A stretch of DNA of 50,777 nt from Chloroflexota bacterium (GTDB taxonomy: Bacteria; Chloroflexota; Dehalococcoidia; UBA2247; RBG-13-53-26): NCBI GenBank assembly GCA_003551705.1, contig PUNJ01000065.1, positions 1-50,777 on the forward strand, given 5' to 3'. Below the pieces are notes generated by a model that was given only the letters and a program-made list of their open reading frames with translations, searched no databases and had not been told where the DNA came from. Shown here piece after piece: positions 42,786 to 50,696 of this stretch. The translations under genes were made by a program, and so were the position numbers. Within the stretch, counting starts at the first letter, position 1. Every line of letters starts with the position of its first letter.

Positions 42786-44213
42786 ATGCGAACCGTGACA
42801 GAGAGAAATAGAACCAGAAACCTGGACAGTGCTTTTGCGCCGGCTTCCATAGCCATAGCCGGCGTCGGGCCCATGTCCGCCGGAAAGTGCTACCTGGACA
42901 GCCTCCACGACTCCGGATATAAAGGCGACATATACGCTCTGAACAACAAGGGCGGAAACATGGACGGCATGGTCCTTTACCGGAGCATCAACGATGTACC
43001 GGGACAGGTGGACCTCGTCATCTCCTGCATACCGGCAGCCCACGTTGTCCAACTCTTGCGGGGTTCCGCGGAGAAGGGCGTCAAGGTCGTCGCCATGTTC
43101 ACCTCCGGCTTCTCGGAGACCGGGAGGGCCGGGGCCAAGAATATCGAGGCGGAGATCGCCTCATTAGCCCGCTCCACCGGAGTCCGAGTCATTGGTCCCA
43201 ACTGCATGGGCGTCTACAGCCCGAAGGCCGGAGTATCTTTTGTGTCGGATTTTCCCAAGGAAGCCGGCAAGGTGGCCTTTGTCTGCCAGAGCGGCGGTCA
43301 CGCCATATACGTCACCAGGCTTGCAGCCGAAAGAGGCGTAAGGTTCAGCAAGGTCGTTTCCTACGGCAATGCCAGCGATGTTAACGAGACCGATCTCTTT
43401 GAGTACCTTGCCACCGACGAGGAAACGGAGATCGTAGCTGCTTACATTGAGGGCATCAAGGACGGTGCCCGCTTCCGCAATGCAGTCAGGACGCTGGCTG
43501 CCAAAAAGCCGGTGATTATACTTAAAGGCGGCCAAACACCAGAGGGAGCCCGGACAGCAGCATCGCACACCTCCTCCCTGGCTGGCTCCGACAGGGTCTG
43601 GGACAGCCTCTTCCGCCAGGCGGGTGTAATCCGTGTATACGGTCTGCATGAAATGGTGGACATGCTGGTAACGTTCACATTCATGCCTTTGCCTCGAGGG
43701 CGGCGGCTGGCCATGGTGGGCGGCGGAGGCGGAGCCAGTGTCTTGGCCACAGATGCCGGCGCCGCAAACGGCTTTGTACTGCCGCCAGTCCCAGCAGAAG
43801 TACGCGAGCAATTCAGCAGTTTCCTGGACAGTGATGCAGGCTTGATCTTGACTAATCCAGTCGAGCTCAACATGTTCCCCGACATGGAATTTAGCGTGGC
43901 CCGCACCATGCTGGCCCACGAGACCTACGATTTCATGCTTGCCAACCTGGTCTTTGGCCAGCAGCCCTGGCCAGCCTTTGATACCTGGTTTGATCTGGTC
44001 ACCGACACTGCTCTCAAATTACGCGCCACCATATCGAAACCAGTAGGAGTAATACTCGATTCCCACCTAGCAAAAGAAGCTGCTCATTTCAAAGCCGTGG
44101 AAAATAAATGTGTACAGAGTCGCATCCCCGTATACCACAATATGCTATCCGCCTGCCGGGCTATCGATCGTTTCATGAAACACCAAGCCAACAACGGTAG
44201 AAAGCCATTATAA
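42786..44213 (+). CDS. ADP-forming acyl-CoA synthetase alpha-type subunit
   Basis: A 475-residue protein of the NDP-forming acyl-CoA synthetase family. The N-terminal CoA-binding Rossmann domain has INDVPGQVDLVISCIPAA, the succinyl-CoA-ligase-like domains have VIGPNCMGVYSP, and the predicted phospho-histidine is H261 in TAASHTSSLAG. It has no ATP-grasp (beta) domain, and no beta-subunit gene is in the window. The full enzyme converts acyl-CoA, ADP and phosphate to acid, CoA and ATP or the reverse. A preceding TTG is in frame, but the ATG at 42786 is taken. It is 41 bases upstream of an AOR gene, so the two may be co-transcribed and interconvert acyl-CoA, acid and aldehyde. Confidence 0.85.
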   Translation: MRTVTERNRTRNLDSAFAPASIAIAGVGPMSAGKCYLDSLHDSGYKGDIYALNNKGGNMDGMVLYRSINDVPGQVDLVISCIPAAHVVQLLRGSAEKGVKVVAMFTSGFSETGRAGAKNIEAEIASLARSTGVRVIGPNCMGVYSPKAGVSFVSDFPKEAGKVAFVCQSGGHAIYVTRLAAERGVRFSKVVSYGNASDVNETDLFEYLATDEETEIVAAYIEGIKDGARFRNAVRTLAAKKPVIILKGGQTPEGARTAASHTSSLAGSDRVWDSLFRQAGVIRVYGLHEMVDMLVTFTFMPLPRGRRLAMVGGGGGASVLATDAGAANGFVLPPVPAEVREQFSSFLDSDAGLILTNPVELNMFPDMEFSVARTMLAHETYDFMLANLVFGQQPWPAFDTWFDLVTDTALKLRATISKPVGVILDSHLAKEAAHFKAVENKCVQSRIPVYHNMLSACRAIDRFMKHQANNGRKPL

Positions 44214-44254
44214 AATCATGTCCCTGATCGAAGCCGGGAAAGGAGTGGCCCCCC

Positions 44255-46180
44255 ATGACAGACCCGGGTTACGCAGGCAAGGTCCTGAAAATCGACCTCA
44301 CCAACAGGAAAGCGGTTGAAACACCCATTGAACATTATGCGACAGAGTTTCTTGGCGGCAGGGGCATAGCCGCCAAGCTATATTGGGATGAAGTCCCCGC
44401 CCAGTGCTCGGCCCTCGATCCCGACAACGCCCTCATCTTCGCCACAGGACCCATGGCTGGAACCCCGGTATTGACCGGGTCGCGCTGTCTTGTATCCGGC
44501 AAATCGCCCGCCATCTCACCAGAATACTTCTCCTGTGCCAACCTGGGTGGCCGGTGGGGATACGATCTGAAAGCGGCAGGTTACGATGTCTTGCTGGTCC
44601 AAGGTCGATCGGACAAACCCGTATACCTGACCATCCATGATGGACGGGTGGAATTCCATGATGCCACCGGTCTTCAGGAACTTGGCACGTTCAAGACCAG
44701 GCAGGCGCTGGCAGGAATATTGGGCAACGGAACGAATGCGGTCGCCATAGGTCCAGCGGGCGAAAGAATGGCGTCGATGGCCACCATCCTCGGTGATAAT
44801 GGGGCTACTGCCTCTTCCGGGTTCGGTGCTGTCATGGGAGCAAAGAACCTTAAAGCCATTGCCCTCCCCCGGGGGCGGTATAAAACCAGGCCTGCCCGGC
44901 CCGAAGAGCTTAGCAACCTGACCCGCCATATTCTAGAGCTTGGGTCGCAGATGATGTCGGTGGTGGGCAATATGGAATTTCGCATAACCGGACCCCGGAC
45001 CAGGAAGTCACCCTGCTTCGGCTGTCAGGGCAACTGCCTGCGCAGAAGCTACCGGGCCGCAGGAGGAGAGGAAGGCAAGTTCATGTGCCAGCCCGCCACC
45101 TTTTACAGGGCCATGTCTGAGGCCGTCTACGGACCGGGTTTGGATCCCGCCTTCCACGCAGCCCAACTCTGTGACGATCGCGGTTTGGATACAATGCCTC
45201 TTACCATGCTTATCCTGTGGCTCTTCAGATGCTGGCGGGCGGGAATCCTGACGGAGAAGGAAACGGGCATACCAATATCCAAAATCGGCTCCTTGGAGTT
45301 CATGCAAACCCTCGTCGACAAGATAGCCGCTCGAGAAGGGTTCGGCGACCTCATGGCACACGGTGTCACTGCAGCATCGCAGGCATTGGGAAGAGGTAGC
45401 TGGGAAGAAATAGCTCCCCACCTGTCCAAGTCGGGACAGCCCTGTATAGCTGATGCCCGCCTTTATCTGCCGACCCAGCTTCTACACGCAACCGAGCCAA
45501 GACCCCCACAGCCCCAGCTCCGGGAGATCAGTGTGGTGGTCACGCGCTGGGTAGCCTGGCTTAAGCAGCAGCAGGGCAGCTACGTGTCCACAGAAGTAGT
45601 CCGCGGCATAGCGCAGCGTTTCTGGGGCAGTCTCGAAGCGGCCGATTTCTCGCATTACGAAGGCAAAGCTATGGCAGCAAAAATGATCCAGGACAGGCAA
45701 TACGCCAAGGACTGCCTGGTCATGTGCAGCTTCCTCTGGCCCATCATGGATGTGGTTTCCACGGAGGACCATGCAGGTAGGCCCGACCTGGAGAGCCGTC
45801 TGGTCTCGGCCGTCACCGGCAGAAACATGGACGAGGCAGCCCTGAACGGGCTGGGAGAGCGTATATTCAACCTCCAGAGAGCCATCCTCATCCGTGAAGG
45901 ATACAGGGGCAAGGAGGAAGATGTATTGCCGGAAGCCTGGTTCAATCTTCCCTTGAAGAACGATCCCACCAACCCCGATTGTCTGGTGCCCGGAAGGGAC
46001 GGAGAACCTTTATCACGCCGGGGCGCTACCGTCGACCGGCATGGGCTGGAGTGTGCCAAAGACGAGTATTACTCTTTGCGGGGGTGGGACCCCGACACAG
46101 GCCTGCCTACTGTCTCGAGCCTGGCACAGTTGGGACTGGCTGAAATAGGGCGGGGACTGGCAAAAGGAGCGGATATGTAA
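44255..46180 (+). CDS. aldehyde ferredoxin oxidoreductase family protein (AOR-3)
   Basis: A 641-residue AOR-family protein, similar along its length to AOR-1 at 18790 (GGRGIAAKLYWDEVP, the same NLGGRWG loop, the same C-terminal ending before a LAQLGLAEIG tail). The cluster ligands C254-x2-C257-x3-C261 keep the canonical spacing, and a distal cysteine lies in DCLVMCSFLWP. It thus shows that AOR-1's spacing is a private change. The gene follows an acyl-CoA synthetase subunit and precedes an alcohol dehydrogenase, fitting alcohol-aldehyde-acid conversion. RBS aaaggag. Ferredoxin partner not encoded next to it. Confidence 0.88.
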   Translation: MTDPGYAGKVLKIDLTNRKAVETPIEHYATEFLGGRGIAAKLYWDEVPAQCSALDPDNALIFATGPMAGTPVLTGSRCLVSGKSPAISPEYFSCANLGGRWGYDLKAAGYDVLLVQGRSDKPVYLTIHDGRVEFHDATGLQELGTFKTRQALAGILGNGTNAVAIGPAGERMASMATILGDNGATASSGFGAVMGAKNLKAIALPRGRYKTRPARPEELSNLTRHILELGSQMMSVVGNMEFRITGPRTRKSPCFGCQGNCLRRSYRAAGGEEGKFMCQPATFYRAMSEAVYGPGLDPAFHAAQLCDDRGLDTMPLTMLILWLFRCWRAGILTEKETGIPISKIGSLEFMQTLVDKIAAREGFGDLMAHGVTAASQALGRGSWEEIAPHLSKSGQPCIADARLYLPTQLLHATEPRPPQPQLREISVVVTRWVAWLKQQQGSYVSTEVVRGIAQRFWGSLEAADFSHYEGKAMAAKMIQDRQYAKDCLVMCSFLWPIMDVVSTEDHAGRPDLESRLVSAVTGRNMDEAALNGLGERIFNLQRAILIREGYRGKEEDVLPEAWFNLPLKNDPTNPDCLVPGRDGEPLSRRGATVDRHGLECAKDEYYSLRGWDPDTGLPTVSSLAQLGLAEIGRGLAKGADM

Positions 46181-46218
46181 TATATTGCCTCTTACCAGGC
46201 GACAAGAAAGGGGGGACT

Positions 46219-47325
46219 ATGACAGAAAAGGGCAGAGCAGCAGTCTATCTAGGACGGGGACAACCCTTCGGGATGCGGGAGTACCCCATTCCCGAGCCTG
46301 AACCCGGCGCTCTCGTCGTCCGTATATCCCGGGCCAACATCTGCGGATCAGACCTGCACATGTGGCGGGGCGACCTCGACCTGGCGGCACTCGGAGCGCC
46401 CCTGCCTGCCATTCTCGGCCATGAAATGACGGGGACCGTGGCCAAGTTGGGCGACACCTCTACCACGGACTCGACCGGCCAGCCTCTGGCCGTTGGCGAC
46501 CGAGTTGTTTACCGTTACTTCTATCCTTGCGGCTGTTGTCCCGCCTGTGTCCGCGGAAATGACGCCGCCTGCCCGATGAACATGCTCTATATCGGTCCCT
46601 CCGAGCCATGGCCGCACTTCGTAGGGGCTTACGCGGAATACTATTATGTGAAGCCCAAGCACAATATTTTCAAGGTTCCCGATGACCTCTCCGATGATCT
46701 GGTGTCACCGGCCAACTGCGCCCTATCGGAGGTCATCTACGGCCTTGAGAGGGTGAAGCTGTCCTTCGGCGAGACCTTGGTAATCCAGGGTGCCGGGGGA
46801 CTGGGAATCAACGCCATTGCCGTGGCCAGGGAGATGGGGGCCGGCAAGATAATCGTCATAGACGGTATCAGGGACAGGCTGGACCTGGCGGAGTCCTTTG
46901 GGGCGGATGAGGTCATCGACATGAAGGAGTATTGCACGGCCGCTGATCGCACCCATAGGGTGAAGGAGCTTACGGGGTGGTGGGGGGCCGATGTGGTTGC
47001 CGAGCTGGCGGGATATCCGGAAGCAATTCCGGAAGGGCTGGCCATGCTGGGCAACGGCGGGCGCTATCTGGAGATAGGCAATATCAGCCTGGGCATGACC
47101 TGCGGGATCGACCCGTCATCCATGGTCATAGGCTCCAAGCAAATGCACTGCGTCGTCATGTACGGGCAAGACACTCTTGGCAAGGCATTGCGGTTTCTGA
47201 GCCGGAACAAGGACAAGTATCCCTTCCACAAAATACTGTCACATACTTACCCGCTGGAGGAGATCAATCAGGCTTTTGAGGACCAGAACCGCGGCCTGGT
47301 TAAGAGGGCGGCGATCATACCGTAG
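46219..47325 (+). CDS. zinc-dependent alcohol dehydrogenase family protein
   Basis: A 368-residue medium-chain dehydrogenase. Catalytic zinc ligands include C42 (NICGSDLH) and H68-E69 (GHEMTG). The structural zinc site is C104/C107/C110/C118 in PCGCCPACVRGNDAAC. The NAD(P) site is GAGGLGINAIAVA. It resembles sorbitol/threonine dehydrogenase-like enzymes. It follows AOR-3 by 38 bases with a strong aaagggg, so it probably forms the alcohol-aldehyde step next to the AOR. Alternatively it may act on a cyclic alcohol. It ends the unit; 197 featureless bases separate it from the next gene on the opposite strand. Confidence 0.9.
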   Translation: MTEKGRAAVYLGRGQPFGMREYPIPEPEPGALVVRISRANICGSDLHMWRGDLDLAALGAPLPAILGHEMTGTVAKLGDTSTTDSTGQPLAVGDRVVYRYFYPCGCCPACVRGNDAACPMNMLYIGPSEPWPHFVGAYAEYYYVKPKHNIFKVPDDLSDDLVSPANCALSEVIYGLERVKLSFGETLVIQGAGGLGINAIAVAREMGAGKIIVIDGIRDRLDLAESFGADEVIDMKEYCTAADRTHRVKELTGWWGADVVAELAGYPEAIPEGLAMLGNGGRYLEIGNISLGMTCGIDPSSMVIGSKQMHCVVMYGQDTLGKALRFLSRNKDKYPFHKILSHTYPLEEINQAFEDQNRGLVKRAAIIP

Positions 47326-47522
47326 AGTCCAGATAGACAGAAGCAGGACCAGAGACGGAGACCGCCCTCCCCAAGCAGGAGAAGAAGCCGCTTCAACAGT
47401 GGCTGGCAGGCGTACGCGGGTGCAGTCCCGTTTGGGGGCCTTTTCTCTGTATGTGGCAGCCTTGCGAACCACGCCTCTGTGAGACAAAAGGCGCGACCTG
47501 AAACCGCAAGGGGCTATTCACT

Positions 47523-47780
47523 CTACTCCCTGTCCTTCTTCTTCAAGCTCTTGAATTCCGCCTTGGCTCGCTTCTTCTCCATCTTGAGCGCCTTTTCCTC
47601 AAGAGAGGTATCCTGAGCGCCCTTTGACGAATTCTCGTTTCCCACCGTTGATTGCCGGTCCCGTCTGCGGCGTACCCTCTCGATAATAAGCATTGCCATA
47701 TACCGTCCGAAGTAACCGACAAAGCCGCCGGCCAGCACGATACCAATCCATTTCAGAATCTCCAACGGTTGTATGTCCAT
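47523..47780 (-). CDS. small single-span membrane protein, unknown function
   Basis: An 85-residue protein starting MDIQPLEILKW. One transmembrane helix spans about residues 8-32 (WIGIVLAGGFVGYFGRYMAMLII). It is followed by an RRRRDR stop-transfer cluster and a charged, coiled-coil-like Lys/Glu-rich tail. The start at 47780 is preferred; the longer frame runs into repeats upstream and adds implausible residues. No family recognised. It stands alone between an alcohol dehydrogenase gene and the repeat-rich intergenic region. Confidence 0.6.
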   Translation of the reverse strand: MDIQPLEILKWIGIVLAGGFVGYFGRYMAMLIIERVRRRRDRQSTVGNENSSKGAQDTSLEEKALKMEKKRAKAEFKSLKKKDRE

Positions 47781-47827
47781 AGAGGTATGATTATACCAAT
47801 CGCCTGCCAGTAACTGAAGGGGCAGTA

Positions 47828-47848
47828 GTGTAACGTGTAACGTGTAAC
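47828..47848. repeat. three tandem GTGTAAC heptamers
   Basis: GTGTAAC occurs three times head to tail, followed by GAG. Short tandem repeat of unknown role; part of the repeat-rich gap. Confidence 0.8.
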
Positions 47849-47917
47849 GAGTCCCCACCCCCGGCAGCACATGGCAACAAGCAACGAATTGCTCCGTGTT
47901 CTCCGTGGTTTATCGAC

Positions 47918-48058
47918 GACTGAGGACTGAGTCCGCCCCACCCTTGCCGGCACATCGCCCGTGTGCCTGTGAGAAGCGCAGAAGGTGGGTTACGTCCCTG
48001 CGTGCTTTTCGGGCCAGGCGCTTGGTCGGCATCGGGACTAACCCACCCTACACCGCCC
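47918..48058. repeat. dispersed ~140-base repeat, copy 1
   Basis: Nearly matches 50559-50696. It begins with a GACTGAGGACTGAGTCC-type word. It includes an internal inverted pair, GGTGGGTTACGTCCC (47984-47998) and GGGACTAACCCACC (48034-48047), complementary except for one bulged base. It ends CACCGCCC. No open frame. MITE-like or REP-like intergenic element. Confidence 0.85.
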
Positions 48059-48253
48059 ACGCCACTCCAACCCACCCGGTACCCGCCTCACCCAACTGCT
48101 ACCCCCATTTAACCGCAATGACAGGACACTTAACGTATGTTTCACCTGCTTCGTGTTACCCTAGTTAAGTCAGAATACCCCACTGAGTAGAACCGTTCCC
48201 GAAGACAGCAGAAAGACCGGACGGTTACCGGCGCCTGCTCCTGTTGACTGCCT

Positions 48254-49285
48254 ATGCCGTATATCGATCCCGCACAAGACAATCCCCCAATAGTGGTCGT
48301 ACAGGGACTCTTCAAGGCGTTCGGCCTTATAAGAGCCGTGGACGGCATTGATTTGACGGTCAAACCGGGTACCATCACCTCCCTGCTGGGGCCTAACGGC
48401 TCAGGTAAGACCACTTTTGTGCGCATACTCTGCACACTGCTGCAACCGGACCGTGGGACCGCTGAAATAGCTGGGTTGGATGTCGTCCGGCAAGCGGCCG
48501 CCGTCAGGTCCATTATCGGACTCGCCGGCCAGAACACAGCAGTCGACGATATCCTCACCGGCCGGGAGAACCTCATCATGATGGGCAGGCTCTACCACCT
48601 CGACAGCAAAGAGGCCAGGCGACGGGCCGGCGATCTGCTGGACTTCTTCGGGCTGTCTGATGCCGCTGAGCGAAGAGTCAAGACGTATTCCGGAGGTATG
48701 CGCCGGCGCCTCGACCTCGCCGCCAGCATGATCGCCTACCCACCCATGATCTTCCTGGACGAGCCAACCACCGGCCTGGACCCTCGCAGCCGCCTGGGAC
48801 TGTGGGAAGTGATAAAAGGCCTGGTCGAACGCGGTACCACCATATTCCTGACCACCCAGTATCTGGAGGAAGCCGACAGGGTGTCCGATACCGTGGCCGT
48901 CCTCGACGCCGGCCGGATAATTCGCCAGGGGACCCCACAGGAGTTAAAGGACTGTTGCGGGGGTGACACCCTGTTATGGGTGAAGCTGGCTAACCCGGCC
49001 TCCACGAACACCGCCGCCCACACCCTGAGGACACTTGACAGCGAGAAGCTCCGAGTGGACGCAGTCACTGGCCTATTACACCTGCCGGCCCGAGAGGGGA
49101 ACACTACTTTGGTACAAGTTGTACGACAGCTGGATTCCGCTGGCATCGATATCGCCGACCTCGGACTCAGGCAGCCTACCCTGGACGATGTCTTCCTGCA
49201 ACTTACCGGTCGTCGAGCCGAGACAGAGAGTAGGGAACAGAGTGACGACGGTCTTGAAGAAGGAGAGCCCTCGGGCAGGCCATGA
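48254..49285 (+). CDS. ABC transporter ATP-binding protein, DrrA-like
   Basis: A 343-residue ABC ATPase. Walker A GPNGSGKTT (46-54), signature YSGGMRRR (145-152), Walker B MIFLDEP (165-171) and the D-loop are intact. A C-terminal domain (DUF4162-like) follows residue ~240, as in daunorubicin-resistance DrrA exporters. It shares an ATGA overlap with the permease gene. The partner type and the C-terminal domain suggest drug or lipid export; the substrate is unknown. Confidence 0.93.
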   Translation: MPYIDPAQDNPPIVVVQGLFKAFGLIRAVDGIDLTVKPGTITSLLGPNGSGKTTFVRILCTLLQPDRGTAEIAGLDVVRQAAAVRSIIGLAGQNTAVDDILTGRENLIMMGRLYHLDSKEARRRAGDLLDFFGLSDAAERRVKTYSGGMRRRLDLAASMIAYPPMIFLDEPTTGLDPRSRLGLWEVIKGLVERGTTIFLTTQYLEEADRVSDTVAVLDAGRIIRQGTPQELKDCCGGDTLLWVKLANPASTNTAAHTLRTLDSEKLRVDAVTGLLHLPAREGNTTLVQVVRQLDSAGIDIADLGLRQPTLDDVFLQLTGRRAETESREQSDDGLEEGEPSGRP

Positions 49286-50076
49286 CAGGTTCCGACGTAA
49301 CTGTTCCCAAGCAGAAGTTCGTGTGGGTCTTCAAGGATACGCTGACCGTTGCATGGCGCAACGTCCTGCGTTTCAGGAGACTTCCCCGCCTGCTGGTCTT
49401 CTCCACCATTCAGCCGGTTATGCTGCTCCTCCTGTTCACATACGTGTTTGGGGGTGCCGTCGCCGACGATGCTGCAGCATATATCCAGTTCCTGTTGCCG
49501 GGTTTCCTCATCCAGGTGGTCGTCTTCGGATCGTCCCAGACCGCGGTCGGGCTGGCGGAGGACCTGTCGGGAGGACTGGTAGACCGCTTCCGGTCGCTGC
49601 CCATGTCACGACCTGCCTTCCTGGCCGGACGCACCCTGGCGGATACCGGCCGCTACCTATTCCTGGTAGCTCTGATAATAGGCATCGGCAGCGCCATCGG
49701 CTTCAGGTTCGAGAATCAAGCACTCCCTGCCATCGCCGCAGCACTGCTCGCGGTCCTGTTCGGCTTCGCCTTTACCTGGATCACGGCCTATATCGGGATA
49801 ATGTCAAAGGACGTGGAAACAGCCCAGGTGGCGGGCTTCGTCTGGATATTTCCTGTCGTCTTCGCCAGTTCCATGTTCGTACCCATAGACACCATGCCCG
49901 GCTGGCTCCAGGCATTTGCCCGGAACAATCCCGTCACCTTCACCGTGGACACGGTTCGAACACTATCCTTGGGGGGCGCTATATGGGAAAATTTATGGAA
50001 ATCGCTGGCATCCATAGCGGGCATTTTGCTGGTCTTTGTGCCGTTGACCGTCGACCGCTACAGGCGCATACCTTGA
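49282..50076 (+). CDS. ABC-2 type transporter permease, DrrB-like
   Basis: A 264-residue integral membrane protein with about six hydrophobic helices, starting after a cytoplasmic amphipathic N terminus (FKDTLTVAWRNVLRFRR). Motifs VMLLLLFTYVFGGAV and the GLVDRFRSLPMSRPAFLAGR loop match the ABC-2 family. It forms the membrane half of an exporter with the overlapping ATPase. It precedes msrB by 36 bases. Confidence 0.92.
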   Translation: MTGSDVTVPKQKFVWVFKDTLTVAWRNVLRFRRLPRLLVFSTIQPVMLLLLFTYVFGGAVADDAAAYIQFLLPGFLIQVVVFGSSQTAVGLAEDLSGGLVDRFRSLPMSRPAFLAGRTLADTGRYLFLVALIIGIGSAIGFRFENQALPAIAAALLAVLFGFAFTWITAYIGIMSKDVETAQVAGFVWIFPVVFASSMFVPIDTMPGWLQAFARNNPVTFTVDTVRTLSLGGAIWENLWKSLASIAGILLVFVPLTVDRYRRIP

Positions 50077-50112
50077 TACTGCCCCGGCTGCCCGCGAAGA
50101 AAGAGGCAAACC

Positions 50113-50556
50113 ATGGCGGAAAAAGTCATAAAGTCCGATGAAGAGTGGCGACAACTGCTAACTCCCCAACAGTATGAGATAACCCGCCGCAAGGCCACCG
50201 AGCGGCCTTTCACCGGCAAGTATCACGATCAAAAGGAGCCGGGCATCTACAAGTGCATAGCCTGTGGTAACAGGCTCTTCAGTTCCAGTACGAAGTACGA
50301 TTCCGGCACAGGATGGCCAAGCTTCTGGGCACCAATTTCTGATGGAGCGGTAAGGACAGAACCTGATGAATCACACGGCCTGGTAAGGACCGAGGTGCTG
50401 TGTGCCCGTTGTGATTCTCACCTGGGACACCTCTTTGACGACGGTCCTCCCCCTACTGGGCACCGGTACTGTCTCAATTCGGCTGCCCTCGAATTCATAC
50501 CCCGTGAGGAGGCTGAACGGGAGGAAAGCACGAGCGAGGCGAGGACTGAGGACTGA
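50113..50556 (+). CDS. msrB: peptide-methionine (R)-S-oxide reductase
   Basis: Repairs methionine-R-sulfoxide in proteins. The 147-residue protein has structural zinc cysteines C48, C51, C97 and C100, the family motifs SGTGWPSFW and DSHLGH, and catalytic C120 in HRYCLNS. The last ~15 residues (EREESTSEARTED) go beyond the usual family end, and the final few codons with the stop (TGA at 50554-50556) lie in the GACTGAG-rich edge of the dispersed repeat. The element has probably rewritten the gene's 3' end without harming the domain. Confidence 0.95.
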   Translation: MAEKVIKSDEEWRQLLTPQQYEITRRKATERPFTGKYHDQKEPGIYKCIACGNRLFSSSTKYDSGTGWPSFWAPISDGAVRTEPDESHGLVRTEVLCARCDSHLGHLFDDGPPPTGHRYCLNSAALEFIPREEAEREESTSEARTED

Positions 50557-50558
50557 GT

Positions 50559-50696
50559 GCTGAGGACTGAGTCCCCTCCCACGCCGGCACAACGCCCGCG
50601 TGCCTGTGAGAGGCGCAGAAGGTGGGTTACGTCTCTGCTTGGTTTTCGGGCCAGGCGTCTTGGTTGGCATCGGGACTAACCCACCCTACACCGCCC
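50559..50696. repeat. dispersed ~140-base repeat, copy 2
   Basis: Second copy of the element at 47918-48058, about 90% alike by eye. The inverted arms are at 50621-50633 (GGTGGGTTACGTC) and 50672-50685 (GGGACTAACCCACC). The left edge merges with extra GGACTGA units that extend into the msrB 3' end. Nothing else is seen up to 50777. Confidence 0.85.

Larger units (their letters stand above)
47781..48253. other. repeat-rich intergenic region
   Basis: This 473-base gap upstream of the ABC transporter holds three tandem heptamers, one copy of a dispersed repeat with inverted ends and no supportable gene. I see no clear promoter for the ABC genes. Confidence 0.65.

Noticed and set aside
47828-47848. 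tandem GTGTAAC units as a CRISPR-like array
   Set aside because: Seven-base units with no spacers; simply a short tandem repeat. No CRISPR array or cas gene is present in the window.
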